In this document: positions 39,418-47,556 of the stretch, in pieces
Layout: every line of letters starts with the position of its first letter
How positions within the stretch are numbered: position 1 is the first letter of the stretch
NCBI RefSeq assembly: GCF_019397265.1
Contig: NZ_CP068985.1
Span: 2,150,501-2,214,500, forward strand
Direction of reading: 5' to 3'
Source: Nonomuraea coxensis DSM 45129
Lineage (GTDB): Bacteria; Actinomycetota; Actinomycetes; Streptosporangiales; Streptosporangiaceae
Length of the DNA: 64,000 bases
The notes under the pieces: generated by a model
Told to the model about the DNA's origin: nothing
The model's database searches: none
What the model saw: the letters and a program-made list of their open reading frames with translations, nothing else
Program-made: the position numbers and the translations under genes

Positions 39418-40995
39418 CTACGGCATCCGGGCATAGGCGGGAAGAGTCAGGAACTCGGCGAAGTCGTCGTCGAGCGCCACCTCCTTGAACAGCGCCGTGG
39501 CCTCGCCGAACAGCTTCTCATCGTATCCCGGCTCCTTGGCCGCCTTCTCCAGCTCCTCCGCGATGATCCGCTCGACGAGCTCCTTCGTCACCCGCTCGCC
39601 CGTGTCGGCCAGCGTGATGTCGTTGTGGATCCACTGCCAGATCTGCGAGCGCGAGATCTCGGCCGTGGCGGCGTCCTCCATGAGGTTGTGGATGGCCACC
39701 GCGCCCGAGCCGCCCATCCACGCGGCCAGGTAGCGCAGCGCGACGTCCACGTTGTTGCGCAGCCCCGCCTCGGTGATGTCGCCCGGCGTCTCGGAGACCG
39801 ACAGCAGGTCGGCGGCCGTGACGGCGACGTCCTCGCGCAGCCGGTCGAGCTGGTTGGGCCGGGCGCCGAGCACCCCGTCGAAGACCTCGCCGCAGATCGG
39901 CACCAGGTCCGGGTGCGCCACCCACGAGCCGTCGAACCCGTCGCCGGACTCGCGCGTCTTGTCCGCCCGCACCTTCTCCAGCGCCACCGCGTTGACCTTG
40001 GGGTCGCGGCGCGAGGGGATGAACGCCGCCATCCCGCCGATCGCGTGCGCGCCGCGCTTGTGGCAGGTGCGCACCAGCAGCTCCGTGTACGCGCGCATGA
40101 ACGGCGCCGTCATCGTCACCGCGTTCCGCTCCGGCAGCAGGAACTCCCGCCCGCGGGTGCGGAACTTCTTGATCACGCTGAACAGGTAGTCCCAGCGGCC
40201 CGCGTTGAGCCCCGCCGAGTGCTCGCGCAGCTCGTACAGGATCTCCTCCATCTCGAACGCGGCCGGGTAGGTCTCGATGAGCACGGTGGCCCTGATGGTG
40301 CCGTGCGGGATGCCGAGCAGCTCCTGGGCGCGGGTGAAGACGTCGTTCCAGAGCCGCGCCTCCAGGTGCGACTCCATCTTCGGCAGGTAGAAGTACGGGC
40401 CCTTGCCCTTGTCGAGCTGCCGCTGCGCGCAGTGGAAGAAGTAGAGGCCGAAGTCGAACAGCGAGGCCGACACCGGCCGCCCGTCGACGACCGCGTGCTT
40501 CTCGTCCAGGTGCCAGCCTCGCGGCCGGACCACGATCGTGGCCAGCTCGTCGTCGGGGCGCAGCGCGTACGACTTGCCGCCGGTCTCGAAGTCGATCGCG
40601 CGGTCGAGCGCGTCGCGCAGGTTGAGCTGGCCGGCCACGCAGTTCTCCCAGAGCGGGGAGTTGGCGTCCTCGAAGTCGGCCAGCCACACCTTCGCGCCGG
40701 AGTTGAGCGCGTTGATGGTCATCTTCTTGTCGACCGGGCCGGTGATCTCGACCCGCCGGTCCTCCAGGCCGGGAGCCGGGGGCGCGACCTGCCAGTCGCC
40801 CTCCCTGATCTCCTTCGTCTCGGCCAGGAAGTCGAGGGTGCCGCCCGCCGACAGCTCCGCCTGGCGTGCCTGCCGGGCCTCCAGCAGCTCCAGCCGCCGG
40901 GAGTCGAACTCGCGGTGCAGCGCCGCGACGAAGTCGAGCGCCTGCGGGGTGAGGATCTCGTCGAACCGGTCGAGCCTCGGGCCGGTGATCTCCAT
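39418..40995 (-). CDS. aceB: Malate synthase A
   Basis: Malate synthase condenses glyoxylate with acetyl-CoA to malate. The 525-residue protein shows [50 protein letters not shown] and the late [13 protein letters not shown] motif, as in isoform A. ATG 40995 opens [11 protein letters not shown]. It is the first gene of the aceB-glcDEF-iclR-iclR operon, so glycolate made into glyoxylate by GlcDEF is funnelled into the TCA cycle. Two 15-bp palindromes lie just upstream. Confidence 0.95.
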   Translation of the reverse strand: MEITGPRLDRFDEILTPQALDFVAALHREFDSRRLELLEARQARQAELSAGGTLDFLAETKEIREGDWQVAPPAPGLEDRRVEITGPVDKKMTINALNSGAKVWLADFEDANSPLWENCVAGQLNLRDALDRAIDFETGGKSYALRPDDELATIVVRPRGWHLDEKHAVVDGRPVSASLFDFGLYFFHCAQRQLDKGKGPYFYLPKMESHLEARLWNDVFTRAQELLGIPHGTIRATVLIETYPAAFEMEEILYELREHSAGLNAGRWDYLFSVIKKFRTRGREFLLPERNAVTMTAPFMRAYTELLVRTCHKRGAHAIGGMAAFIPSRRDPKVNAVALEKVRADKTRESGDGFDGSWVAHPDLVPICGEVFDGVLGARPNQLDRLREDVAVTAADLLSVSETPGDITEAGLRNNVDVALRYLAAWMGGSGAVAIHNLMEDAATAEISRSQIWQWIHNDITLADTGERVTKELVERIIAEELEKAAKEPGYDEKLFGEATALFKEVALDDDFAEFLTLPAYARMP

Positions 40996-41005
40996 AGGAC
41001 CTCTT

Positions 41006-41041
41006 TTCCACTCTATGGAAAAATGATTCTGGATTGTGGAA
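41006..41041. promoter_or_regulatory. Paired 15-bp palindromes upstream of aceB, candidate IclR operator
   Basis: TTCCACTCTATGGAA (41006-41020; the palindrome extends to TTTTCCA/TGGAAAA) and TTCTGGATTGTGGAA (41027-41041) both begin with TTC and end with GAA, and are 21 bp apart, two helical turns. IclR-family sites are typically such GGAA/TTCC palindromes. Two iclR genes lie in the operon. Confidence 0.6.
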
Positions 41042-41149
41042 GTGACGCTACTCTGCCCCGCCTCCCGGGTCAAAGACCGGGGGTCACTCGGGGCGCCTTA
41101 GGGGGCATCCCCGATGGGCCGGGGCGACTCGCCGGGCGAAGATCGATGC

Positions 41150-41842
41150 ATGAGAACGATCGCGATCGCGGGCGGCCTGCTGGCCGGCGCCGCGCTGCTG
41201 ACCGGCTGCGGCCTGGGCGCCATCGCCGGCCCCTCCAAGGAGGACACCGCGTCCTACGAGGTCACCGACAAGGTCACCGAGCTGCGGCTGGACAACGGCT
41301 CCGGCGACGCCGTGATCACCGAGTCCGGCGGCACGTCCGTCCGTGTCACCGAGACCCTGCGCTGGCGCGGCGACTCCAAGCCCAAGCCCGAGCACAAGGT
41401 CGAGGGCGGCGCGCTGGCCCTCTCCTACACCTGCCCGTCGAACCTGGGGAGCTGCGGCGTCGACTACAAGATCGAGATCCCCAAGGGGCTCGCCGTCGAC
41501 CTCGACAGCGGCTCCGGCGACATCACGCTGCGCGCCCTGAGCGGGGACGTGAAGGTCCACGTGGGTTCCGGCGACGTGGACGCCGCCGACCTGACCGGCA
41601 AGACCGTCGTGGCCGACGCCGGCTCGGGCAACGTCGAGCTCAAGTACGCCACCGCCCCCACCAGCGCTCAGCTCAAGACCGGTTCGGGGGACATCTCGCT
41701 GTTCGTCCCGGACGGCGCCTACGACGTGTCGACCGACGTGGGCTCGGGCGACGTGAAGGTCTCGGTCAAGAACGACCGCTCCTCCCCGAACAAGATCTCC
41801 CTCAGGGCCGGCTCCGGCAACGTCAGCGTGTCAGCGGGATAA
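41150..41842 (+). CDS. DUF4097-type beta-repeat lipoprotein
   Basis: The 230-residue lipoprotein has a signal ending in LLTGC. The mature part is a beta-helix-like run of repeats (DNGSGDAVITESGG, DSGSGDITLRALSGDVKVHVGSGDVDAADL, DAGSGNVELK, KTGSGDISLFVP, DVGSGDVKVSV), as in the DUF4097 family. The function is unknown and it should face outside the membrane. It is divergent from aceB. Confidence 0.85.
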   Translation: MRTIAIAGGLLAGAALLTGCGLGAIAGPSKEDTASYEVTDKVTELRLDNGSGDAVITESGGTSVRVTETLRWRGDSKPKPEHKVEGGALALSYTCPSNLGSCGVDYKIEIPKGLAVDLDSGSGDITLRALSGDVKVHVGSGDVDAADLTGKTVVADAGSGNVELKYATAPTSAQLKTGSGDISLFVPDGAYDVSTDVGSGDVKVSVKNDRSSPNKISLRAGSGNVSVSAG

Positions 41843-41916
41843 CCAGGTGCTTACCCGGGGGATGTCATGTCACCATCGGGGAAGACATCGAGGTGTCCAG
41901 ACGTTCCCTCATAGAG

Positions 41917-43353
41917 ATGACACGAATGCACAAAAACACCGCACTCGACGAGTTCGAGACCACAGGCTTCGACACCGGGGAATTCGACCTCGAGGAGCGT
42001 CAGGCGCTGCGGCGCGTGGCGGGCCTCTCCACCGAGCTCCAGGACGTCTCCGAGGTCGAGTACCGGCAGCTGCGGCTTGAGCGGGTCGTTCTCGTCGGCG
42101 TCTGGACCTCCGGCACCGCCGAGGACGCCGAGAACTCCCTGCTGGAGCTCAAGCTCCTCGCTGAGACGGCCGGTTCCCAGGTGCTCGACGGCCTCGTCCA
42201 GCGGCGCCAGAAGCCCGACCCCGCGACCTACATCGGCTCGGGCAAGGCCCTTGAGCTGCGCGACATCGTGGAGGCGACCGGCGCCGACACCGTGATCTGC
42301 GACGGTGAGCTGACCCCTGGCCAGCTCCGCCAGCTCGAGGAGACCGTCAAGGTCAAGGTCATCGACCGCACGGCGCTGATCCTCGACATCTTCGCCCAGC
42401 ACGCCAAGAGCCGCGAGGGCAAGGCCCAGGTCGAGCTGGCGCAGCTCCAATACCTGCTGCCGCGCCTGCGCGGCTGGGGCGGCAACCTGTCCCGCCAGGT
42501 CGGCGGCCGGGCGGCCGGCGGCGTCGGCATCGGCGGCCGCGGCCCCGGTGAGACCAAGATCGAGCTGGACCGCCGCCGCATCCGCGAGCGGATGGCCAAG
42601 CTCCGCCGGCAGATCGGCGGCATGTCCACCGCGCGCGACACCAAGCGTCACGCGCGCCAGCAGCGCGAGGTCCCTGCCGTGGCCATCGCCGGCTACACCA
42701 ACGCCGGCAAGTCCTCGCTGCTCAACCGCGTCACCGGCGCGGGCGTGCTGGTGGAGGACGCGCTGTTCGCCACCCTCGACCCGACCGTGCGCCGCGCGCG
42801 CACGCCGGAAGGCAGGCTGTTCACGATCGCCGACACCGTCGGCTTCGTCCGCCACCTGCCGCACCAGCTCGTCGAGGCGTTCCGCTCCACGCTGGAGGAG
42901 GTCGCCGACGCCGACCTGATCCTGCACGTGGTCGACGGCTCGCACCCCGACCCCGAGGGGCAGCTCGCCGCCGTGCGCGAGGTGCTGGCCGACATCGAGG
43001 GCGTGTCCGGCATCCCCGAGATCGTCGTGGTCAACAAGGCCGACGCGGCCGACCAGGAGGCCCTCGACCGCATCACGCGGCGCGAGCGGCACAGCATCGT
43101 GGTCTCGGCGCGCACCGGCAAGGGCATCCCCGAGCTCATGGAGCTCATCGAGCGGGAGCTGCCGCGGCTCGACCACGAGGTGCACCTGCTGGTGCCGTAC
43201 GAGCGGGGCGACCTGATCTCGCGGGCCCACAAGGAGGGCGAGGTGCTCTCCGTGGACCACGTCGAGGACGGCACGGTCCTGCACGCCCGCGTGCTGCCCA
43301 GCCTGTTCCAGGAGCTGGAGCGGGTGGGCAAGCCGGTCGAGCGCGTTTCGTAG
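41917..43353 (+). CDS. hflX: Ribosome-associated GTPase HflX
   Basis: HflX splits or rescues stalled 70S ribosomes. The 478-residue protein has the N-terminal HflX domain (TYIGSGKALELRDIV), a glycine-rich linker (GVGIGGRGPGETKIELDRRRI), then the G domain with G1 GYTNAGKSSLLN (about 258-269), G3 DTVGFV and G4 NKAD. ATG 41917 and ATG 41926 are both possible starts. The frame stays open far upstream only because it is antisense to GC-rich genes. It is a standard neighbour of dapF and miaA in actinobacteria. Confidence 0.93.
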   Translation: MTRMHKNTALDEFETTGFDTGEFDLEERQALRRVAGLSTELQDVSEVEYRQLRLERVVLVGVWTSGTAEDAENSLLELKLLAETAGSQVLDGLVQRRQKPDPATYIGSGKALELRDIVEATGADTVICDGELTPGQLRQLEETVKVKVIDRTALILDIFAQHAKSREGKAQVELAQLQYLLPRLRGWGGNLSRQVGGRAAGGVGIGGRGPGETKIELDRRRIRERMAKLRRQIGGMSTARDTKRHARQQREVPAVAIAGYTNAGKSSLLNRVTGAGVLVEDALFATLDPTVRRARTPEGRLFTIADTVGFVRHLPHQLVEAFRSTLEEVADADLILHVVDGSHPDPEGQLAAVREVLADIEGVSGIPEIVVVNKADAADQEALDRITRRERHSIVVSARTGKGIPELMELIERELPRLDHEVHLLVPYERGDLISRAHKEGEVLSVDHVEDGTVLHARVLPSLFQELERVGKPVERVS

Positions 43354-43712
43354 AAGCACTTTCACGATTACCCGGGGACGCCCCCGCCGTGCTGCGGTAC
43401 GGTGGGGCGGTCCGGTTGTCGGGCACGTCACGGCGAGGCTGGGGAGGTCTTGCCGCAAAGCGTGCAGACTTGCCCAAAAGCGGCAGTGGTCCCCGAAGCC
43501 TTGGTATTGCTACGATTGGCCAGACCTAACGTGGGTCTGCTGTCTTGGCTGAGGTTCGGCTTCTGGGTTTCGGATGATGACTGAAGGTGTCAAAGTCGTC
43601 AGCGGGGGCCGCGTGAACGAGGTGGGGCTGGGTGACGGTTGGGATGTCTGGTCTTTCTTCCGAATAACCCTGTACACCGGCCCGATATGTGAAATAACGT
43701 AACTGAACTGAA

Positions 43713-43737
43713 ATCGCCGGATCATGACTCCGGCGAT
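43713..43737. promoter_or_regulatory. Perfect hairpin in the hflX-hutI gap
   Basis: ATCGCCGGA (43713-43721) and TCCGGCGAT (43729-43737) form a 9-bp stem with a 7-base loop, 45 bases before the small ORF upstream of hutI. It could be the hflX terminator or a regulatory structure in the hut leader. The rest of 43354-43781 shows only a weaker 6-bp hairpin, CAGACC/GGTCTG at 43521-43539, and no recognisable gene. Confidence 0.5.
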
Positions 43738-43781
43738 ACGGTCACCGCACAACAAACGCGGATGAGAGCAGGAGACCCCCC

Positions 43782-43880
43782 ATGTCGTCCGGACCCGGAG
43801 CGGACTCAGTGGGCGCGGCACAGGCCGTGCGCTGGGCCATGCGCTCGCGCGGGGGCTCGCGCAGGGCGGTGATGCGGTGA
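43782..43880 (+). CDS. Small ORF (32 aa) translationally coupled to hutI
   Basis: The ATG at 43782 is preceded by AGCAGGAGA at a good distance, and the frame ends at TGA 43878-43880, overlapping the hutI GTG (43877-43879) by four bases. The peptide (starts MSSGPGADSV, ends SRRAVMR) has a neutral head and a basic tail and matches nothing I know. It may be a leader peptide, a real small protein, or the remnant of a longer upstream hut gene. The hut start itself has no other ribosome site, so coupling is likely. Confidence 0.55.
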   Translation: MSSGPGADSVGAAQAVRWAMRSRGGSRRAVMR

Positions 43881-45085
43881 CCGTTCGACTCCTGACCAAC
43901 ATCGGCCGCCTCTGGACCGGCAACGAGGTCCTCAGCAACGCGGCCATCCTCGTGCACAACGACCGCATCGCGTGGGTCGGGCGGGCGCCCGACCTGCCGC
44001 AGAGCGTGCCCGGGGTCGTCGACGACATCGTCGACGTCGACCACGTCGAGAACCTCGGCGGCGCGCTGGTCACGCCCGGCCTCATCGACGCCCACACCCA
44101 CCCGGTTTACGCCGGCAACCGCTACGCCGAGCTGGCCATCCGCACCGGCGGCTCCAGCGCCGCCTCCATCACCGCGGCGGGCGGCGGCGTCGGCTCGACC
44201 GTCACCGTGACCCGCGGCACCGACCCCTGGACGCTGTGCAACGGCGTACGCGAGCGGCTGCGCGGCTGGCTGCTCAGCGGCACCACCACCGTCGAGGCCA
44301 AGACCGGCTACCACCTCACCCGCGACGGCGAGCTCGCCGACGTGCGGCTCCTGCGCGAGCTGGAGAAGGAGCCGATGATGCCGCGCGTGCACGTCACGTT
44401 CCTCGCGGCGCACGTCGTGCCTCCCGAGTACTTCGGCCGCCAGCGCGAATACGTCGAGGCCGTGGGCGCCTGGTGCGCCGACGCGGCCGCGGCCGGCGCC
44501 GACAGCGTCGACGTCTACTGCGACGAGGGCCACTTCACCACCGAGGAATCCCGCTGGGTCCTCGCCTCCGGCCGCAACGTCGGCCTGCTGCCGCGCATCC
44601 ACGCCGGCCTCTTCGCCCGCCGCGGCGCCGTCCAGCTCGCCGCCGAGCTCGGCTGCGCCTCCGCCGACGGGCTGCACCACATGTCCGACGAGGACATCGC
44701 CATCATGTCCCGCTACGGCGTGCCCGCCGTCGTCTGTCCGGCCACCGCCCTCCAGCGCGGCCACCTCCCGCCGGTCCGCCAGATGATCAAGCACGGCGTG
44801 CAGATCGCGCTCGGCAGCGACCACAACCCCGGCTACTGTGGCATCACCTCGATGTCGCTGGTCATCGCCATGGCGGTGTCGGCGTTCGGGATGAGCGTCA
44901 ACGACGCGCTGCGGGCCGCCACGCTGGGCGGCGCGACCGTGCTCGGCGCGCCCGACCGCGGCGTCCTCGCCCCCGGCCGTCTGGCCGACATCGTCCAGTG
45001 GGACGCCGACCACGAGGGCGCCTTCGCCTGGTCCTTCGGCCTCAAGCCGCGCCGCGTGTGGCGGGGTGGGACGCCCGTTCAGTAG
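43877..45085 (+). CDS. hutI: Imidazolonepropionase
   Basis: HutI hydrolyses imidazolone-5-propionate to N-formimino-glutamate in histidine degradation. The 402-residue amidohydrolase has the metal motif IDAHTHPVYAGNRYAE, the block VEAKTGYHLTRDGE, a metal histidine in RIHAGLF, and GSDHNPG with the catalytic Asp. The GTG start overlaps the preceding small ORF. No hutH, hutU or formiminoglutamase gene is in the window, so the rest of the pathway must lie elsewhere. Confidence 0.93.
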   Translation: MTVRLLTNIGRLWTGNEVLSNAAILVHNDRIAWVGRAPDLPQSVPGVVDDIVDVDHVENLGGALVTPGLIDAHTHPVYAGNRYAELAIRTGGSSAASITAAGGGVGSTVTVTRGTDPWTLCNGVRERLRGWLLSGTTTVEAKTGYHLTRDGELADVRLLRELEKEPMMPRVHVTFLAAHVVPPEYFGRQREYVEAVGAWCADAAAAGADSVDVYCDEGHFTTEESRWVLASGRNVGLLPRIHAGLFARRGAVQLAAELGCASADGLHHMSDEDIAIMSRYGVPAVVCPATALQRGHLPPVRQMIKHGVQIALGSDHNPGYCGITSMSLVIAMAVSAFGMSVNDALRAATLGGATVLGAPDRGVLAPGRLADIVQWDADHEGAFAWSFGLKPRRVWRGGTPVQ

Positions 45086-45098
45086 TTAGTCTCGGGGT

Positions 45099-45977
45099 AT
45101 GCCGTCTGTGCCCCGCATCGCCGTCGTGACCGACTCGACCGCTTGCCTGGCTGGTGAGGTGGACGGGGTGACGGTGGTCCCGATCACGATGATCGTCAGC
45201 GGCACCCCCTACGACGACCCCACCCCCACCTCACCCTTGGGCTCAGCCTCGTCCGTGGGCTCCGCTTCCGCTTCCGCTTCCGTCTCGGTCTCGGTCTCGG
45301 CCTCCACCTCTCGTCCCTCGCCCGCCCGCTTCGCCGCCTGCTACGCCACGCTCGCCGAGTCCGGCGCAACCGCAGTCGTCTCAATCCACTTATCAGCCGA
45401 AATGTCGGGCACCGTCGACTCTGCGCGCGTGGCAGCCCGCGACGCCGCCATCCCGGTCGAGGTGATCGACAGCCGTTCCATAGGAATGGGCCTCGGCTAC
45501 GCGGTCCTGGCCGCCGCACGCGCCGCCACCGCCGCGGACACGTCATTGGAGACGGTGACCTCGGCCGCCCGCCGGTGCGCCACGTCCACGCGAACGTACT
45601 TCTACGTCGACACCCTGGACAACCTGCGCCGCAGCGGCCGCATCGGCGCCGCCGCCCGCCTCCTCGGCTCCGCCCTCATGATCAAGCCTCTCCTCCACAT
45701 CGTGGACGGCCAGATCTCTCTCCTGGAGAAGGTCCGCACCGCCACACGCGCCATCGCCCGCCTGGAGGATCTGGCGGTGCAAGCCGCCGGTGACGGGCCT
45801 GTGGACCTGGCGGTCCAGCACCTGGCCGCCCGCCCCCGAGCCGAAGCCCTGGCAGAACGCCTCCGCAAGCGCCTCCCCGCCCTCGCCGACCTCCAGGTGG
45901 TCGAGGTCGGGCCAGTGATCGGCGTGCACGTCGGCCCCGGCATGCTCGGCCTCACCATCACCCCCCACACCCCCTGA
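45099..45977 (+). CDS. DegV family fatty-acid-binding protein
   Basis: DegV (FakB-like) proteins bind a fatty acid for phosphorylation by FakA. The 292-residue protein has VVTDSTACL at the N terminus, the TSRPSPARFAACY segment, SIHLSAEMSGT and VIDSRSIGMGLGY, all family hallmarks. Between residues about 42 and 66, where other members have an acidic helix, there is a Ser/Ala/Val low-complexity insert encoded by TCC/TCG/GCT-type triplets. It starts 13 bases after hutI, so it is probably cotranscribed. Confidence 0.87.
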   Translation: MPSVPRIAVVTDSTACLAGEVDGVTVVPITMIVSGTPYDDPTPTSPLGSASSVGSASASASVSVSVSASTSRPSPARFAACYATLAESGATAVVSIHLSAEMSGTVDSARVAARDAAIPVEVIDSRSIGMGLGYAVLAAARAATAADTSLETVTSAARRCATSTRTYFYVDTLDNLRRSGRIGAAARLLGSALMIKPLLHIVDGQISLLEKVRTATRAIARLEDLAVQAAGDGPVDLAVQHLAARPRAEALAERLRKRLPALADLQVVEVGPVIGVHVGPGMLGLTITPHTP

Positions 45978-45983
45978 ACACCC

Positions 45984-46275
45984 ACTCCTGCCGGGCCCGC
46001 TCCTGCCGGGCCCGCTCCTGCCGGGCCCGCTCCTGCCGGGCCCGCTCCTGCCGGGCCCGCTCCTGCCGGGCCCGCTCCCGCCTGGCCCGCTCCCACCGGG
46101 CCCGCTCCCACCGGGCCCCGCCAACTGAGCCTGTGCTCACCAGGCATGCGTTCAGCGGGCCTGAGTTGACTGGGCCTGCGCCGATGGTCTGTGGTCACCG
46201 GCCTGCGTTAGCTGGGCCTGTGCTCACCGGGCCCGTGCCAACTGCGCCCGCTCCAGAAGCGCCCGCCGAAGCGGC
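45984..46275. repeat. 15-bp minisatellite with degenerate flank
   Basis: Nine head-to-tail copies of GCTCCTGCCGGGCCC (six perfect, three with one to three changes) fill about 45984-46115. After a gap the same 15-base phase continues in decayed form (GGGCCTG/GGGCCCG every 15 bases) to about 46275. The unit is a multiple of 3, and several frames stay open, but no start or ribosome site is seen. It occupies most of the 439-base gap between degV and comEA. Beyond the repeat, 46276-46416 shows nothing recognisable. Confidence 0.85.
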
Positions 46276-46416
46276 ACCGGACCTTGTGGACCCGGCGGGC
46301 CCTCGTGACCCGCCACGCAGCCTTCTATCCACAGGCCGGTGCCTCCGTCGTCACCGCTATCCCCAGAACGCGGTTCGGCCCTTCGCCTCGCCCGGCACAG
46401 CCCTACCGTCTCTGCC

Positions 46417-47556
46417 GTGCGAACCCCCGATCCGACCGCAGAACGGGCCATAGCCGAATCCCGGCTACGGTCGATCACCAACCCTCGACGCCGCCCCCGC
46501 CGCCTTTTCCCCTACCGCAGCACACCCGGCGACAGGATGCGCCACGACCTGCACAACCTCACCACCCAAGGCCAGCAGCTCGCCAAGGACCGCACACCCC
46601 GCACCCGCCCCCAGCGCGATAACGCGCCTCTTCACCCAACCAACTCACCACTCCCCATCCACCGCCCTCAAGACGTCCCCGCCGTGGACACCACCCCTGA
46701 CGGCGCCGCCTTCGCCGCATACGACGATGGCACCTTCTACTCCGATCTTGACCCCTCGAGCCCTTACGACCACGACCATGACCCCAATCCGGACATCGCC
46801 GGATTCCCGCTCATCGCCGACGACGCCGACCCTCGCGCCTTTCCCCTGTCCGACAGCGGCAACCAACGCCTCACCTCATCGCCGCGCCATCCCAGCACCG
46901 GCACCGGCACCGGCACCGGCACCGGTCCCGCCCCCATCCCTCCTTCCTTCCAGGCGTTTCGTGCCGCCCTGGCCTCCAGGGCCCCGTCTCTCGATCCGGG
47001 GAGGCCGGGCCTCCGAGTGCTGCTCGCCATCGGAGCCCTCGCGGTAGCTGTCGCGGTCTACTTCGTCTGGCAGTCACAGCCAACCCCGCAACCACTGCCG
47101 CCTCCCCGCCCGGCCACCTCTGCAACACCCACCGCCGCCGCCACCAAACTGACCGTCCACGTCACCGGCAAGGTCCGCAAACCAGGCGTCTACCTCCTCC
47201 CCGCAGGCACCCGAGTGGCCGATGCGGTGACAGCCGCCGGCGGTCCTACCCGTACCGCCGCCACGGGCTCCCTCAATCTCGCCAGACGCCTGATCGATGG
47301 CGAGCAGATCGTCGTAGGAGCCCCAGGAGCATCCGCTGCCGCCCCCGGTGCGAGCCCAGCAGACCCCATCCTCGACCTGAACGCGGCGACCACCGATCAA
47401 CTCGAAGAACTCCCAGGCGTCGGCGAAGTGCTCGCCGCCCGTATCGCTGAGTTCCGCACCGCTCACGGAGGCTTCACCAGCGTCGAGCAACTACGCGAGG
47501 TCTCCGGCATAGGCGTACGCAAGTACGCGGAAATCAAGCCCAAGGTGCGTGTCTGA
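46417..47556 (+). CDS. comEA: ComEA-type DNA-binding competence protein
   Basis: ComEA binds incoming DNA at the outer face of the membrane. The 379-residue protein has a long polar N-terminal region, one transmembrane segment (VLLAIGALAVAVAVYFVW), an SLBB domain (LTVHVTGKVRKPGVYLLPAGTRVADA) and a C-terminal helix-hairpin-helix pair (LDLNAATTDQLEELPGVGEVLA and VSGIGVRKYAEIKP). GTG 46417 is the most likely start; an ATG upstream at 46339 runs through repeat-like DNA. A Gly-Thr repeat (hexamer GGCACC, about 46896-46925) lies before the membrane segment. It overlaps or abuts comEC. Confidence 0.88.
   Translation: MRTPDPTAERAIAESRLRSITNPRRRPRRLFPYRSTPGDRMRHDLHNLTTQGQQLAKDRTPRTRPQRDNAPLHPTNSPLPIHRPQDVPAVDTTPDGAAFAAYDDGTFYSDLDPSSPYDHDHDPNPDIAGFPLIADDADPRAFPLSDSGNQRLTSSPRHPSTGTGTGTGTGPAPIPPSFQAFRAALASRAPSLDPGRPGLRVLLAIGALAVAVAVYFVWQSQPTPQPLPPPRPATSATPTAAATKLTVHVTGKVRKPGVYLLPAGTRVADAVTAAGGPTRTAATGSLNLARRLIDGEQIVVGAPGASAAAPGASPADPILDLNAATTDQLEELPGVGEVLAARIAEFRTAHGGFTSVEQLREVSGIGVRKYAEIKPKVRV

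Noticed and set aside
38008..41916. A very long open frame running in phase into hflX, antisense to glcD and aceB
   Set aside because: The upstream 3.9 kb has no recognisable protein and is the GC-rich complement of well-supported genes; only the hflX part from 41917 is real.
45984..46115. Possible CRISPR array
   Set aside because: The units are contiguous 15-mers without spacers and no cas genes are present.
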